Assembly (NCBI GenBank): GCA_035283685.1
Contig: DATETJ010000004.1
Coordinates: 124,001-188,000, forward strand
Reading direction: 5' to 3'
DNA: 64,000 nucleotides
Origin: Candidatus Bathyarchaeia archaeon
GTDB lineage: Archaea; Thermoproteota; Bathyarchaeia; Bathyarchaeales; Bathyarchaeaceae
The notes under the pieces were generated by a model. It searched no databases, was not told the DNA's origin, and saw only the letters and a program-made list of their open reading frames with translations. The position numbers and the translations under genes were made by a program. The number at the start of each line of letters is the position of its first letter. Position 1 is the first letter of the stretch. Below, one piece after another: positions 40,066 through 49,058 of the stretch.

Positions 40066-41313
40066 TTAAACCTCAACATCCTTCAACCTTATTTCCCCAG
40101 TCATCAATTTTTGAAGCATAGTTTTGAAAAGTTCGCTAAGAGCGGCTTTCTTCCTTTCCTCAACTTCAATCTTTTTATTTACAGTGCTTAAGATTCGAGC
40201 GATTTCTTTTTGCTCTCGAAGTGAAGGAAGAGGGACGATGAAACTCTTTACATAACCTAAATTCAGATGTGATATATGTCCCTGTATTCCTGTTTTTCTG
40301 AGTTTTTCGTATTGATATTGGAGATAACACCAGAGAAAGAAAGAGTCCATATTAGCACGTGGAATTATAGCCGCTGTATTTTGCGATGTTGTTGCTGATA
40401 TGCTTAACAAGGCAGACTGTCCTCTGGTTTTGCCTTGACCATACATAGCCAAAAAGACAGTGCCCGAAGGGTACACTTTGAGATTGTAATCATCAACAGC
40501 TTTTTTGGTGATCAAGACCTGTGCATTTCTGATTATGTTGTTAGTTATTTCGTTGGTCTTCACAAAAGGGATTTCGCCATTGTAGTATCCTTTGTTTAGT
40601 GTAGATGGAGTTGTTCCGGTTGAAATTGTCGCGATATCTCCCAGCCCTATTGCTTCCCAGCTTGTTGGAATTATGCCTATTTCTGTCTCCTTAAACTCTG
40701 TGTGCCCGAATCCTTTAGTGAAGAGTTCTTGCATCAGTGATTTTCTGAGGTCGTTCCCCGCCTCTATGATTTTGTTCTGCCACTCAATGGCTCTTTGAAT
40801 AACACCCAAAACCTTGGCAATTCTCTGCTGTTCCAGGAGCGGAGGGATTGGGATAACTTTCTCTCTCAGCAATGGATAATGCCTATTGTAACCTCTACTC
40901 TGAATTTTTAAATTTGATAAGGCGTAATAAAAGAAGAGTGGGTTCACCAACACTTTTTCGGGTAAAATAACCTTGACTCCATCAGCGCCTATAACGAAAG
41001 GAAAGTCTATTAACTTAAAAATTCTCGTGTGGTCCCCAAATATCACAATCGGCAGGTCGCCTTGATAGACCCTTTCAGAGTCATCGGTGAAACCTGCTAT
41101 GAACTTTTGACTCTGGTCTATAACTGGATATTTGCCCACTTTGTTGTATTCTCGTTGTCTTATTTTCCCAACTTTGAACCTCTTCTTCGAAATCGCTTGT
41201 TCGAATTTTGCAACATTCCAGTCTTCAGGAAGGGAACCTATTTCTGTCTCTTTGAAAGAGTTCTTCATGGTTGTCTTCTGGGCATTAGCGAGACCAGCGT
41301 TTTTCGCCTGCAT
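40066..41313 (-). CDS. hsdS: Type I restriction specificity subunit
   Basis: A 415-residue protein with two target-recognition domains. TRD1: KETEIGSLPEDWNVAKFEQA, with PPLLEQQRIAKVLG as the first conserved helix. TRD2: EIGIIPTSWEAIGLGDIATI, with PLPSLREQKEIARILSTVN as the second. It dictates the DNA target of both methylation and cleavage. The ATG at 41313 is one base after the hsdM stop, with GAGG upstream. The target sequence cannot be read from the protein. Confidence 0.92.
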   Translation of the reverse strand: MQAKNAGLANAQKTTMKNSFKETEIGSLPEDWNVAKFEQAISKKRFKVGKIRQREYNKVGKYPVIDQSQKFIAGFTDDSERVYQGDLPIVIFGDHTRIFKLIDFPFVIGADGVKVILPEKVLVNPLFFYYALSNLKIQSRGYNRHYPLLREKVIPIPPLLEQQRIAKVLGVIQRAIEWQNKIIEAGNDLRKSLMQELFTKGFGHTEFKETEIGIIPTSWEAIGLGDIATISTGTTPSTLNKGYYNGEIPFVKTNEITNNIIRNAQVLITKKAVDDYNLKVYPSGTVFLAMYGQGKTRGQSALLSISATTSQNTAAIIPRANMDSFFLWCYLQYQYEKLRKTGIQGHISHLNLGYVKSFIVPLPSLREQKEIARILSTVNKKIEVEERKKAALSELFKTMLQKLMTGEIRLKDVEV

Positions 41314-41314
41314 C

Positions 41315-42844
41315 TCATTCCTCGCCAGCAGGGTATCTTTCAAATCCTAACTTCTGTATAATGGCATTGAGTTCAGCTTCTATCTCCTTTCGTTCTTCTT
41401 CAACTTGGGCAAGCTCTACCAAGGCTTCATCTACTGGTAAATATTCTTCTTTCTCGCCGACAGCCACATAACGGGAAGGGCTCAGATTATAGTCGTTTCT
41501 TACTGCTTCGTCAATGGTTATTATCTTACTGAATCGTTCAATTTGCTGCCAGTTTTTGTTAACCTCTTGTATCTTTTTTATGTGTTCCTCGCTGAGATAG
41601 TTTTTCGGTCTTCCTTTTGCGAATTCTTTGGAGGCGTTTGTTAGCAGAATTTCGCCTTTGTGCTTCTTGTCTTTGTTTATCACTATGATGTTGCCAGGTG
41701 CAGTAGTATTATAGAACATGTTTTCAGGCAAAAGTATAACAGCTTCAATGAGATCCTCATCCACGAATTTCCGCCTTATGTCCTTCTCCTTATTACTCCC
41801 AATATTGCCGCTTCCCCTCGACACGACACCGGTATCAATTACCACAACAAGTTTTCCTTTCTCGTTCAGAGAGGCAAACATGTGTTGAATCCAGCCCCAG
41901 TCAGCAGTCGAATTCGAAGGCGGAATGCCAGACAAAAACCTGTTATACGGGTCATTTTCGAACACTTCAAGGGAAAACTTCTGATTCCACATAGGATTCG
42001 CAGTTACCTTGTCAAAAGTTCTGAGTTTGCCACCTTCAACAAACTGAGGCTTTATCATAGTATTTTGAACTCTTATGTCAGCATCCATATCGTGAATGAA
42101 AGCATTCATCCTCGCCATAGCATAAGTGAGGGCATTTATTTCCTGCCCGTAAAGCTTGAGAGGCCTCTTAACTCCCTCAGGTTTCTTTTCCTTGAGACGA
42201 AGCTGAGCCTTAATCAAAAGACCACCAGAACCACACGCAGGATCATAAACCTCCTCACCCTCTTCAGCATCAAGGATTCGAGCCATCAAAATCGCCACTT
42301 CTCTGGGAGTATAGAACTCACCAGCACTCTGTCCAGAACCCTCAGCAAACTTCCTCAACAAATACTCGTAAGCTCTTCCCAATATGTCAGGCTCAACATC
42401 CTTCAAACCCAACCTATGCCTGCTTAAAATCTCTATTAGCTTAGCAAGAGTTCCATCATCAAGTATTCTTTGCCCAGCCGCTGTAGCATTAAAATCCACG
42501 ATGTCAATCACTCCCTGAAGCTTCGGGTTTTCCTTAGCAATCTCCCGCAAAGCAAAAGTTAGCCTTTCACCCAAATCGGTTGTTAATTTTCTAATTTCAT
42601 TCCAACTGCATCCATCGGGAATGTAAAACCTAATCAGCCTGCGATCTGATTTCGCAAGTGTTTTAGCCTTTTCTTTATCGCCAAAGTCCGCTACAAGCCT
42701 ATTTACCTCATCCTCATATACGTCGCAGAGCCTCTTATGGAACAACAAAGGAAGAATATAATCCTTAAACTTCGGAGCGTCAATCGGACCCCTTATACTA
42801 CAAGCCGCATCCCAAAGCCAACCCTCAAGCGTAGATATCTCCAT
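41315..42844 (-). CDS. hsdM: Type I restriction DNA methyltransferase subunit (N6-adenine)
   Basis: A 509-residue protein. FYTPREVAILMARIL followed by YDPACGSGGLLI is SAM motif I; the catalytic motif IV is KVTANPMWNQKF (NPPF-type, here NPMW). N-terminal HsdM_N segment MEISTLEGWLWDAACSIRGP. It methylates adenine in the target selected by HsdS and protects host DNA. I chose the ATG at 42844 with AGGTGAGAG upstream; a longer frame to 42994 overlaps the small upstream gene. Confidence 0.93.
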   Translation of the reverse strand: MEISTLEGWLWDAACSIRGPIDAPKFKDYILPLLFHKRLCDVYEDEVNRLVADFGDKEKAKTLAKSDRRLIRFYIPDGCSWNEIRKLTTDLGERLTFALREIAKENPKLQGVIDIVDFNATAAGQRILDDGTLAKLIEILSRHRLGLKDVEPDILGRAYEYLLRKFAEGSGQSAGEFYTPREVAILMARILDAEEGEEVYDPACGSGGLLIKAQLRLKEKKPEGVKRPLKLYGQEINALTYAMARMNAFIHDMDADIRVQNTMIKPQFVEGGKLRTFDKVTANPMWNQKFSLEVFENDPYNRFLSGIPPSNSTADWGWIQHMFASLNEKGKLVVVIDTGVVSRGSGNIGSNKEKDIRRKFVDEDLIEAVILLPENMFYNTTAPGNIIVINKDKKHKGEILLTNASKEFAKGRPKNYLSEEHIKKIQEVNKNWQQIERFSKIITIDEAVRNDYNLSPSRYVAVGEKEEYLPVDEALVELAQVEEERKEIEAELNAIIQKLGFERYPAGEE

Positions 42845-42860
42845 TCTCTCACCTACCCCG

Positions 42861-43103
42861 TTAAACGAGTCCCACAATACTTTCTTTCCTCTCTCTTCGC
42901 TTTCTAAGCCATGCCTTGATAAATTCTTCAATTTCTTGTTTGTTATATTGATCCTTCCAGGCCGTTTCAAGGGCTTGGCAAACGTTTGAGGCACCTACCA
43001 ATCCAAAATAGAAGAGGACCTCTTGATAGAGCTGTTCTGTTTCACGCTCGCTTAATGAGGCACGTAGGTCAGTTAATACACTCATAAGTATGGTTCTACT
43101 CAC
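42861..43103 (-). CDS. Small helical protein upstream of hsdM
   Basis: An 80-residue all-helical protein: LMSVLTDLRASLSERETEQL, FYFGLVGASNVCQALETAWK, IEEFIKAWLRKRRERKESI. It stops 16 bp before hsdM on the same strand and probably belongs to the restriction operon. No family recognised; a regulatory or anti-restriction-control role is possible but not shown. Confidence 0.55.
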   Translation of the reverse strand: MSRTILMSVLTDLRASLSERETEQLYQEVLFYFGLVGASNVCQALETAWKDQYNKQEIEEFIKAWLRKRRERKESIVGLV

Positions 43104-43191
43104 ATTACCACCTTTCTCACTGTCAGTATGGTTTCCGTGTGATTTTTCCTTCTTCTATTACCCCGCCTTTCTTGCTCAGGACCCTCTGAAT

Positions 43192-43530
43192 TTATGGCAG
43201 GCCCAATGCGTATTCGACGTGTTCGCAGTTTTCTGATTCGCATGCTTCGCAGAGTACGCGGCTGTTTCGGAAGTAGACGTCTGCGAATATTTTTCTGGCG
43301 CGGTCGATTACTGTGACGTGGTCTTGGTTGATGTTGAAGTGTTCGAGGGTTGGGAGCTGAGGCGGATTGGGCGTGAGGATTTGTAGTTCTTCGCATCTTT
43401 TTCTGACGGCGTTTGTTACGAAGTCTGCGAGGCTGTTGTATCCTGTTTCTGGATGATTCTTAACGCAGTCTTCAATTTTGTCGACGAGTTCTCTTTGAAG
43501 GCTTATGCTTCGGTATCGGTCTAAGGGCAT
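43192..43530 (-). CDS. Ribbon-helix-helix protein with Cys-rich C-terminus
   Basis: A 112-residue protein. Residues 7-45 (SISLQRELVDKIEDCVKN, YNSLADFVTNAVRKRCEEL) form a ribbon-helix-helix DNA-binding module. The C-terminal part has a Cys cluster (VLCEACESENCEHVEYA) that could bind zinc. It lies 88 bp upstream of the hsdM operon on the same strand and is a candidate repressor of it, by position only. Confidence 0.75.
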   Translation of the reverse strand: MPLDRYRSISLQRELVDKIEDCVKNHPETGYNSLADFVTNAVRKRCEELQILTPNPPQLPTLEHFNINQDHVTVIDRARKIFADVYFRNSRVLCEACESENCEHVEYALGLP

Positions 43531-43774
43531 GACTGTTACCTTACCCTTGCTTTATCTATGCAGTAGCCAAACCTTGATAAAATTTGGCATGTCTCATTAA
43601 TTTTTTTCTTTGTAGTAGCTTAGTGCTGCTGTTGCGCCTGTTGTTTCTGGCGAACCATGTGATTGTTGCCGTTATGTTTCCTTGGCTGACTATGTAGGCT
43701 AAGCCCGCTGAGACTCCGTTGAGAAAAACTGAAAACTCATTACTGTCTTCAGTGTCTTTCGAAAGGTTTTTCTG

Positions 43775-45004
43775 TTGTTTTGTTGTGGCTTGGTAGCCAT
43801 GTGGCTGCTGGGCTTCTTTCTACACGAAATGGCGTTCGGGCTACTCTCGATCTTTGTCCCTCTGTACGTGACCAGCAGCGTTGTAGGCGGCTCGTTAGTA
43901 GACGTGGGACTAGTGATTTCACTAGCCACGTTTCTGGCGATTCCGTTTTCCTACTTCTGGGGCTACATGTGCGACAAGACAGGGCATTACAAACCTTTCA
44001 TCCTACTCTCGTTTTCAATGCTTAGCATTCTACTCTACTTGTTCTCATCAACAACCAACATCACAATGCTCATGTCAATCTACGCTCTAGTCGCAGTTTT
44101 CCATGTGGCACATGACACGCCTAAAAACGTGTTAATCGCCGAATGGCACTCACGAGAAGAATGGGAGAAAAGCTTCGCCTCATACGAGCTACTCACCGAG
44201 CTAGGCGTATTTATCGGACTGGTTCTCGGATTCGCCATGTCTCTTTACGGACTCAGCGGCTCACTAATTCTGCTCCTCTGCAGCGCATTAAACATCATCG
44301 CATTTCTATCCTCAACCGTGTTCGTTGTTGACCCACCAATAATTCTCGAACGAGGACTAGCAGGCATGGAAAGAACATTAAGCTTCGCCCAACACGGCAT
44401 AACCATGATGCTGAGAAGCCCAGAAGGACAAGCCATAACAGAACGGCTCAAAGGCGAAAACGCCACAGCCTACTACATCGGACTGATCCTTTTCTCGCTG
44501 GCTTCAAGCACGTTTTTCACGCCTCTACCCATCTTCTTCTCACGGAACCTCGCCCTCGCCTCCAGCGTTGTGTTTGCCGTGTTCATCATGAACGCTGCGG
44601 GAGGCTGCTTCGGCTACTACTACATCAGAGGAAAAACCCAGACCGACCTAAGCGGAGAAAAACACACTGTGACCCGAATTGCTTTGACCAGAACCTTGCT
44701 GGTCCTTATGCTGATAACGCCAACTCTATACATATCGGCAGTTACAACTATCACAGCTGTCGTTGCCTTGGTTTTGATGGGATTTGCTTACGCCGTTTTC
44801 CTCATAAACACGCTCTCAATTTCCATGGAAGTCTTGCCACAAGGAAAAGCCGGGTTATTCAACGTGCTAATCGGCGCAGGAGGAGCAGCAGGATGCCTAA
44901 CCGGTCCACTAATCGCAAACACATACGGCTTCCTGCCCGTCTTTCTCGTCGCAAGCGCTATCTTCCTACTGAGCCATCTCGCCTTCAGAATCTTTGCCCA
45001 GTAG
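43775..45004 (+). CDS. Major facilitator superfamily transporter
   Basis: A 409-residue membrane protein with twelve likely helices. The loop after helix 2 has GYMCDKTGHYKPF, an MFS motif A variant; a second charged loop occurs near REEWEKSF. Substrate unknown. A glycine-rich C-terminal helix reads LIGAGGAAGCLTGPLIANTYG. The start is TTG at 43775. A second MFS gene is at 54442. Confidence 0.83.
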   Translation: MFCCGLVAMWLLGFFLHEMAFGLLSIFVPLYVTSSVVGGSLVDVGLVISLATFLAIPFSYFWGYMCDKTGHYKPFILLSFSMLSILLYLFSSTTNITMLMSIYALVAVFHVAHDTPKNVLIAEWHSREEWEKSFASYELLTELGVFIGLVLGFAMSLYGLSGSLILLLCSALNIIAFLSSTVFVVDPPIILERGLAGMERTLSFAQHGITMMLRSPEGQAITERLKGENATAYYIGLILFSLASSTFFTPLPIFFSRNLALASSVVFAVFIMNAAGGCFGYYYIRGKTQTDLSGEKHTVTRIALTRTLLVLMLITPTLYISAVTTITAVVALVLMGFAYAVFLINTLSISMEVLPQGKAGLFNVLIGAGGAAGCLTGPLIANTYGFLPVFLVASAIFLLSHLAFRIFAQ

Positions 45005-45009
45005 CCGGG

Positions 45010-45630
45010 CTACTTCTTTTTGGTCTGCTTGAGAATAGTCTTGAGTTGGTCTTCCTCTATAGCACCTAGCTCGTAGAGTTTCGTTGCAGCCTCACGCGCT
45101 GTCAACAAATAATGCAATTTGATGCCGTCTTTCCTTAGGCGTTCCTTTCCACCTTCTTCGCGGTCAACCATAACTAAAGCATCAGCCACAACCCCGCCCT
45201 CAGATCGAATGGCTTTAGCCGCCTTACGCAACGACAACCCAGTTGTAATCAAATCATCTACGAGAAGCACGCGGTTGCCAGGCATCAAAACACCCTCAAT
45301 TCTCCGTTCTCGCCCGTGTGTCTTCACTTTTGAACGTATGTAGACGAACGGTTTCTTCATGTGGAAAGCGACCACGGAGGCAAAAGGCATACCAGCCGTC
45401 GGGATTCCAGCAATTCGGTCAACGTTTTCAACACCCAAATCCCTCTCCAACAATTTAACGTAAAGGTTGCAGACTCGTTGAAAAGCATCGGGAAAACTCG
45501 GCACAACACGCAAATCAATATAATACGGGCTGATTCTGCCACTCGTCAACTTGAAAGCACCAAACTTCATAGCCCCAATCTTGTGCAACACTCGGCTAAG
45601 CTCGCTCTTCTCCTTCTCAAAAGACGCCAA
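45010..45630 (-). CDS. pyrE: Orotate phosphoribosyltransferase
   Basis: A 206-residue PRTase. FKLTSGRISPYYIDLRVVPS is the orotate site, RSKVKTHGRERRIEG the flexible loop, and NRVLLVDDLITTGLSLRKAA the PRPP-binding motif. It converts orotate and PRPP to OMP in pyrimidine synthesis. It ends 5 bp after the convergent MFS gene. Typical length. Confidence 0.95.
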   Translation of the reverse strand: MASFEKEKSELSRVLHKIGAMKFGAFKLTSGRISPYYIDLRVVPSFPDAFQRVCNLYVKLLERDLGVENVDRIAGIPTAGMPFASVVAFHMKKPFVYIRSKVKTHGRERRIEGVLMPGNRVLLVDDLITTGLSLRKAAKAIRSEGGVVADALVMVDREEGGKERLRKDGIKLHYLLTAREAATKLYELGAIEEDQLKTILKQTKKK

Positions 45631-45827
45631 CGTTCAACCCTTCCTAACCGATAATCCACGGCTCAGTATAAGATTTTGCCACACTTGAACCATTCTTCGC
45701 ATAAAGACCAGACCCACGCCCGAAACAGCCTTCTCTTTCCGAACACGCCCTCAGTCACTGTTCAGGAGTTGTACACATCCAAAGCAGGTTTATTAAGTCG
45801 CACGATATACCCTACTCTTCTCTTTGC

Positions 45828-46031
45828 GTGGCAGACACAATGAAAAACAACTCAACACCCAAAACAACCACAACCGCTGAGCTAGATCTAGACTCAGAAC
45901 CCGAAAGAACCGGAGAAGAACCCCTAATAGAAATTGAAATCCCAGTAACCCCAGACACCTTAGAGAAACCAAGCAGAGCGCATAGGAAAAAAGAAGCCGC
46001 TAAACCAATGTACCTTATCCGATATGAATGA
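45828..46031 (+). CDS. Small hypothetical protein (67 aa)
   Basis: A GTG ORF. The sequence is low-complexity: MADTMKNNSTPKTTTTAEL, then EEPLIEIEIPVTPDT and a basic end (HRKKEAAKPMYLIRYE). A TATA-like TTTATTAA lies about 40 bp upstream (45788), and the reading frame is open with plausible codon use. Family not recognised. Real but disordered is my preferred reading; confidence is limited. Confidence 0.4.
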   Translation: MADTMKNNSTPKTTTTAELDLDSEPERTGEEPLIEIEIPVTPDTLEKPSRAHRKKEAAKPMYLIRYE

Positions 46032-46046
46032 AGCCCGCGTTGTAGC

Positions 46047-46661
46047 CTAGCTGCGCGTCAAAGGATCTCGTGGCGCAGTTTTCAACGTTACCGTGACAGC
46101 TTCATCCAACGCAGTTGACTCCACCCGCGTCTTCAACAAAGTCTCAAACATGGCAGTCAAATAGTTCTGAACGAAAACGCTCCATTTGCTGCCCAACCGA
46201 TGCCTCAAATGAAAAACCTCACTACTCAACTCCGGATGATACTCACACGCAAACCAACGCGCGAAATCAGTTCCCCCATAAAACTCTTTCACTAGAGAAA
46301 CAAGAGAGTCATGGCTTACACGCTGCCCCATCATAGTCAAACTATCCATAGGTCTAACTGCGCCTTCAGTTCGCCCCGCCTTAGCCAAATCTTCGTCAGA
46401 AGCTACCTCCAGAATACGCTCCAACGTACGCGGCATGATATGAATCACCTCGTACTTGTCCGCCCACCGCTCAAAAAGAGCATAACGCCGCAGAATCTTG
46501 TTCATCAACACGTTAACGCTTACACCCTGCTCCCCAGCCTCCTTCTGCAACACAGTATCCCAATCCTCACTGATTCGGAATGTCCGCGTCACAGTTTTCT
46601 TCCTCCGCTCATTGCGCAGATTCAAGAAGACACCACCACCGATATGTGCCTTAAGCCTCAA
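46047..46661 (-). CDS. Ribbon-helix-helix-like protein with unknown C-terminal domain
   Basis: A 204-residue protein. Residues about 22-60 (KTVTRTFRISEDWDTVLQKE, VNVLMNKILRRYALFERW) look like a ribbon-helix-helix DNA-binding module. The rest, with FYGGTDFARWFACEYHPELS and HRLGSKWSVFVQNYLTAMF, is a separate helical domain without a family I recognise. It is about 80 bp upstream of tRNA-Val. A regulatory role is likely from the N-terminus. Confidence 0.65.
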   Translation of the reverse strand: MRLKAHIGGGVFLNLRNERRKKTVTRTFRISEDWDTVLQKEAGEQGVSVNVLMNKILRRYALFERWADKYEVIHIMPRTLERILEVASDEDLAKAGRTEGAVRPMDSLTMMGQRVSHDSLVSLVKEFYGGTDFARWFACEYHPELSSEVFHLRHRLGSKWSVFVQNYLTAMFETLLKTRVESTALDEAVTVTLKTAPRDPLTRS

Positions 46662-46740
46662 AATAAAGCTATCACAAACAGAAATCAGAAAGCTTATTTC
46701 ACTTCATAACAGTCAATAACAGCGAAAGCAAAACACACGT

Positions 46741-46817
46741 GGGCCGGTCGTCTAGTTTGGTAGGACATCTGCTTGACGTGCAGAGGGTCGTCGGTTCAAG
46801 TCCGGCCCGGCCCACCA
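46741..46817 (+). tRNA. tRNA-Val (GAC)
   Basis: The fold is complete: acceptor GGGCCGG/CCGGCCC, D stem GTC/GAC, anticodon stem TCTGC/GCAGA with loop TTGACGT (anticodon GAC), T stem GTCGG/CCGGC with one G-U pair, and encoded CCA. A partial copy of this gene lies at 47641-47678, beyond the VapBC genes. Confidence 0.95.
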
Positions 46818-46846
46818 AAGCTCTTTATTCAGTTGATAATTTTGGG

Positions 46847-47308
46847 CTATAACTTGATGGGATTATTGATTTTGACTTCGTATTCTTCAAGTTTTTTGAA
46901 GTGGTCTTCGTCAGTGGTGTAGATTAGGTCGGCTTGCTCTACCATGTTTGCGCCTATCATTGCATCGTTCACTGGAACCTTCTTTTCCTTTGCCCATTGA
47001 ATAGAATTTTGGCAAGCTTCTCTTGAGATTGACAAGAATGCTATGCGCTTCGAAAGCAGAAGTGACCCTGTTCTGAACTCAGCTTCATTCCAATTCAGGA
47101 GTCTTCTTAATGCTGAAAAGACTTCAACAACAACCACCGGATTTAAACCTAAAATGTAATCCAGTTCGCCCTTAAGCCCCTTCTCCAACAGAACGCGGCA
47201 CCTTCTGTGATACAACCTGTTCGGATAGTCCGTTATCATCGAGTAAATTATCACATTTGAGTCAAGTATGGCGAGGGGCTTCGCTTCTGCCTTGCCTACT
47301 CCCGCCAA
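46847..47308 (-). CDS. vapC: PIN-domain ribonuclease toxin (VapC type)
   Basis: A 153-residue PIN-domain protein. Acidic site residues are ILDSNVIIY (Asp), VVVEVFSAL (Glu), PVNDAMIGANMV (Asp) and YTTDEDHFKKL (Asp). Such toxins cleave tRNA or rRNA. It overlaps the antitoxin gene by 13 bp, the typical VapBC operon layout, and lies directly after tRNA-Val. Which RNA it cuts is unknown. Confidence 0.88.
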   Translation of the reverse strand: MAGVGKAEAKPLAILDSNVIIYSMITDYPNRLYHRRCRVLLEKGLKGELDYILGLNPVVVVEVFSALRRLLNWNEAEFRTGSLLLSKRIAFLSISREACQNSIQWAKEKKVPVNDAMIGANMVEQADLIYTTDEDHFKKLEEYEVKINNPIKL

Positions 47309-47559
47309 ACCTCATCCTCCAAAATTTTCTCCAGTCTCTTGGGTGGAATATACTTTTCAGCCTTAATCGGCGAATGAATAGCCTTCCAAGCCGGATCGTC
47401 TTCAAGCTTCTCGGCGCTGAAGTTTATCACGGTAACCCTAAAACTGTGATCGTTCAAAGGCTCAAGAACCACAACATCTCCAGCCTTAACGTGTGTCTTC
47501 TCTCTAATCTGCTTATCAACCACAATTCTGTACCGTTGGTCAACCTTGGATTTCGACAT
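47296..47559 (-). CDS. vapB: AbrB-type antitoxin (VapB)
   Basis: An 87-residue protein with an N-terminal AbrB/SpoVT DNA-binding hairpin (SKVDQRYRIVVDKQIREKTH, VKAGDVVVLEPL) and a C-terminal toxin-binding helix (PPKRLEKILEDEV). ATG at 47559 has GGGAG nine bases upstream; a longer frame to 47616 lacks support. The first gene of the VapBC operon. Confidence 0.85.
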   Translation of the reverse strand: MSKSKVDQRYRIVVDKQIREKTHVKAGDVVVLEPLNDHSFRVTVINFSAEKLEDDPAWKAIHSPIKAEKYIPPKRLEKILEDEVWRE

Positions 47560-47640
47560 GTTTCTCCCACATAAACATCCCACAAAAACATCTAATAAGG
47601 CTTGTGTTTCCATCAAACCAAAGAAATCTAATCAACAACC

Positions 47641-47678
47641 TAGCATGGTAGGACATCTGCTTGACGTGCCCACCAAAG
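47641..47678 (+). pseudogene. Broken tRNA-Val copy
   Basis: The sequence TAGCATGGTAGGACATCTGC + TTGACGTG matches tRNA-Val from the D loop through the anticodon loop (46753-46780) with only two changes, and then jumps to CCCACCAAAG, the 3' end of the tRNA gene plus flank (46811-46820). About 30 bp between them are missing, so it cannot form a tRNA. It lies in the same direction as the intact gene, on the far side of VapBC. Confidence 0.85.
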
Positions 47679-47753
47679 ATGTATCTGAAATGTGAATCCA
47701 AAATTCCTAAGAGTTTTCTCTGATTCAAAGGAACAGCAACTAAAGGTCTTGAC

Positions 47754-48509
47754 ATGAAAACGGCATATCTAGCAGGCCTTTTCGCAGGCGCATCCCTGAG
47801 CCTAGTCTACTTTCTTCAGGCAAGTTACTCTTCCTCGATGAACTTAATCTCTAATGCCCTTTTTCTCCTTACATCAGCCGCTGCGTTGGGGTCAGCCAGC
47901 TTCGCTCTGAAAAAATACTGGAGAAACCTGAGGGATAGGTATTCCCAAATCTGGCTCTTCTTCGCCGCGGGCTTGCTGATCTGGTTTGTTTGCAGACTAA
48001 GTTTGTCCTTTTACACGCTCTCGCTGAACGACGAGATACCCTTCCCCTCAGTTGTCGACGCAATCTGGCTGGCAGGATACGTACCTATTTTCGCCGCCAT
48101 GCACTCTTACCTCCGAAGCTTCGGTTTCTCATTGTCAAGAATCCGTTACAGTGCATTTGCGGTGGCTATCTCTCTCGTGTTACTCGCATGCTATGTCCTC
48201 CTAGTGCCCTCTGTCGTCGCAACAAATGAAAAAAACATACCCACAGTGCTCAGTCTCGTATATCTCGGCCTCGACCTTTCACTACTTTCATTCTCCATGA
48301 TTGGTTTATTCGTATTCGTCAATGGAAGAATAGGCGTGGCTTGGGCCTTTATTAGCGGCGCATTTTTCCTAAATGCTGTTGGAGACATGCTTTTCAGTTA
48401 TGCTTTACAAAGCAACTCCTATTACAGTGGACATACGCTGGAACTACTCTTTCACGTGAGCTACATACTCTGCGCATTTGCCTTCTACGCACATATGAAA
48501 GAACTGTAA
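47754..48509 (+). CDS. Seven-helix membrane protein (sensor-like N-domain)
   Basis: A 251-residue protein with about seven hydrophobic helices, separated by short loops. FPSVVDAIWLAGYVPIFAAM resembles the membrane domain found before GGDEF or histidine-kinase modules, but no output domain follows. The C-terminus is short (AHMKEL). It may bind a ligand or partner in the membrane. The family is not certain. Confidence 0.6.
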   Translation: MKTAYLAGLFAGASLSLVYFLQASYSSSMNLISNALFLLTSAAALGSASFALKKYWRNLRDRYSQIWLFFAAGLLIWFVCRLSLSFYTLSLNDEIPFPSVVDAIWLAGYVPIFAAMHSYLRSFGFSLSRIRYSAFAVAISLVLLACYVLLVPSVVATNEKNIPTVLSLVYLGLDLSLLSFSMIGLFVFVNGRIGVAWAFISGAFFLNAVGDMLFSYALQSNSYYSGHTLELLFHVSYILCAFAFYAHMKEL

Positions 48510-48530
48510 ACAGAAGACCCGAAGAGCGTC

Positions 48531-49052
48531 TCATTGCTTTGAGACGAGGTTGACTTCCGATAAGTATTTCATGGATAACGGTTTCAGAACAGTTTTTGGA
48601 TTCAAGTCTACAAGGAAGCTTTGAATATCAGCCAGATACTCGCCGAACTCGGCTTCATGTTCCGCCTTGTATTTCACGTAATCAGAGTAGTTTGAGTGAA
48701 TTGAAATTACTACTCCCATCCATCCCAATCCTTGTCCTGCTGCGGCGAAGATCACGTTCGGGTGCTTTGAATGCCACTGTTTTGCTTTCTCCTGTGCTTC
48801 TTCATATTTTCCTCGTGGGAGTTGCTCTCTTTTCCCTGCAATGAAGGTTATTGCGATGATTTCAAAGCCCAGTTCATGCAACCGGGGCATGATAGTATAT
48901 CCTTGAATCAAAGTTCCTTCGAGTTTAGATCTTCTCCTTGTGATGGTAGGTTGAGACTTTCCAAGTTTCTTCGCTAGTTGCCTGTCGCTTACCTTGGCGT
49001 TTCTCAGCAGCTCTGATAGGATCTTATAGTCCAAAGGCTTCAGGTTCGCCAA
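48531..49052 (-). CDS. Lrp/AsnC-type transcriptional regulator, second copy
   Basis: A 173-residue protein closely related to the one at 22024. HTH: KILSELLRNAKVSDRQLAKK and LGKSQPTITRRRSKLEG. Then YTIMPRLHELGFEIIAITFI and IQSFLVDLNPKTVLKPLSMK in place of the usual RAM effector domain. TTG start at 49052. It is 6 bp downstream of a small gene (49059-49196) with which it may form an operon. Confidence 0.8.
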   Translation of the reverse strand: MANLKPLDYKILSELLRNAKVSDRQLAKKLGKSQPTITRRRSKLEGTLIQGYTIMPRLHELGFEIIAITFIAGKREQLPRGKYEEAQEKAKQWHSKHPNVIFAAAGQGLGWMGVVISIHSNYSDYVKYKAEHEAEFGEYLADIQSFLVDLNPKTVLKPLSMKYLSEVNLVSKQ

Positions 49053-49058
49053 GCTAGA

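Noticed and set aside
41660-42427. 255-residue forward-strand frame opposite hsdM
   Set aside because: A shadow of hsdM; no motif, no upstream SD and no family pattern.
47559-47616. Longer VapB start at 47616
   Set aside because: The extra 19 residues have no AbrB pattern, and a strong SD lies just before the ATG at 47559.
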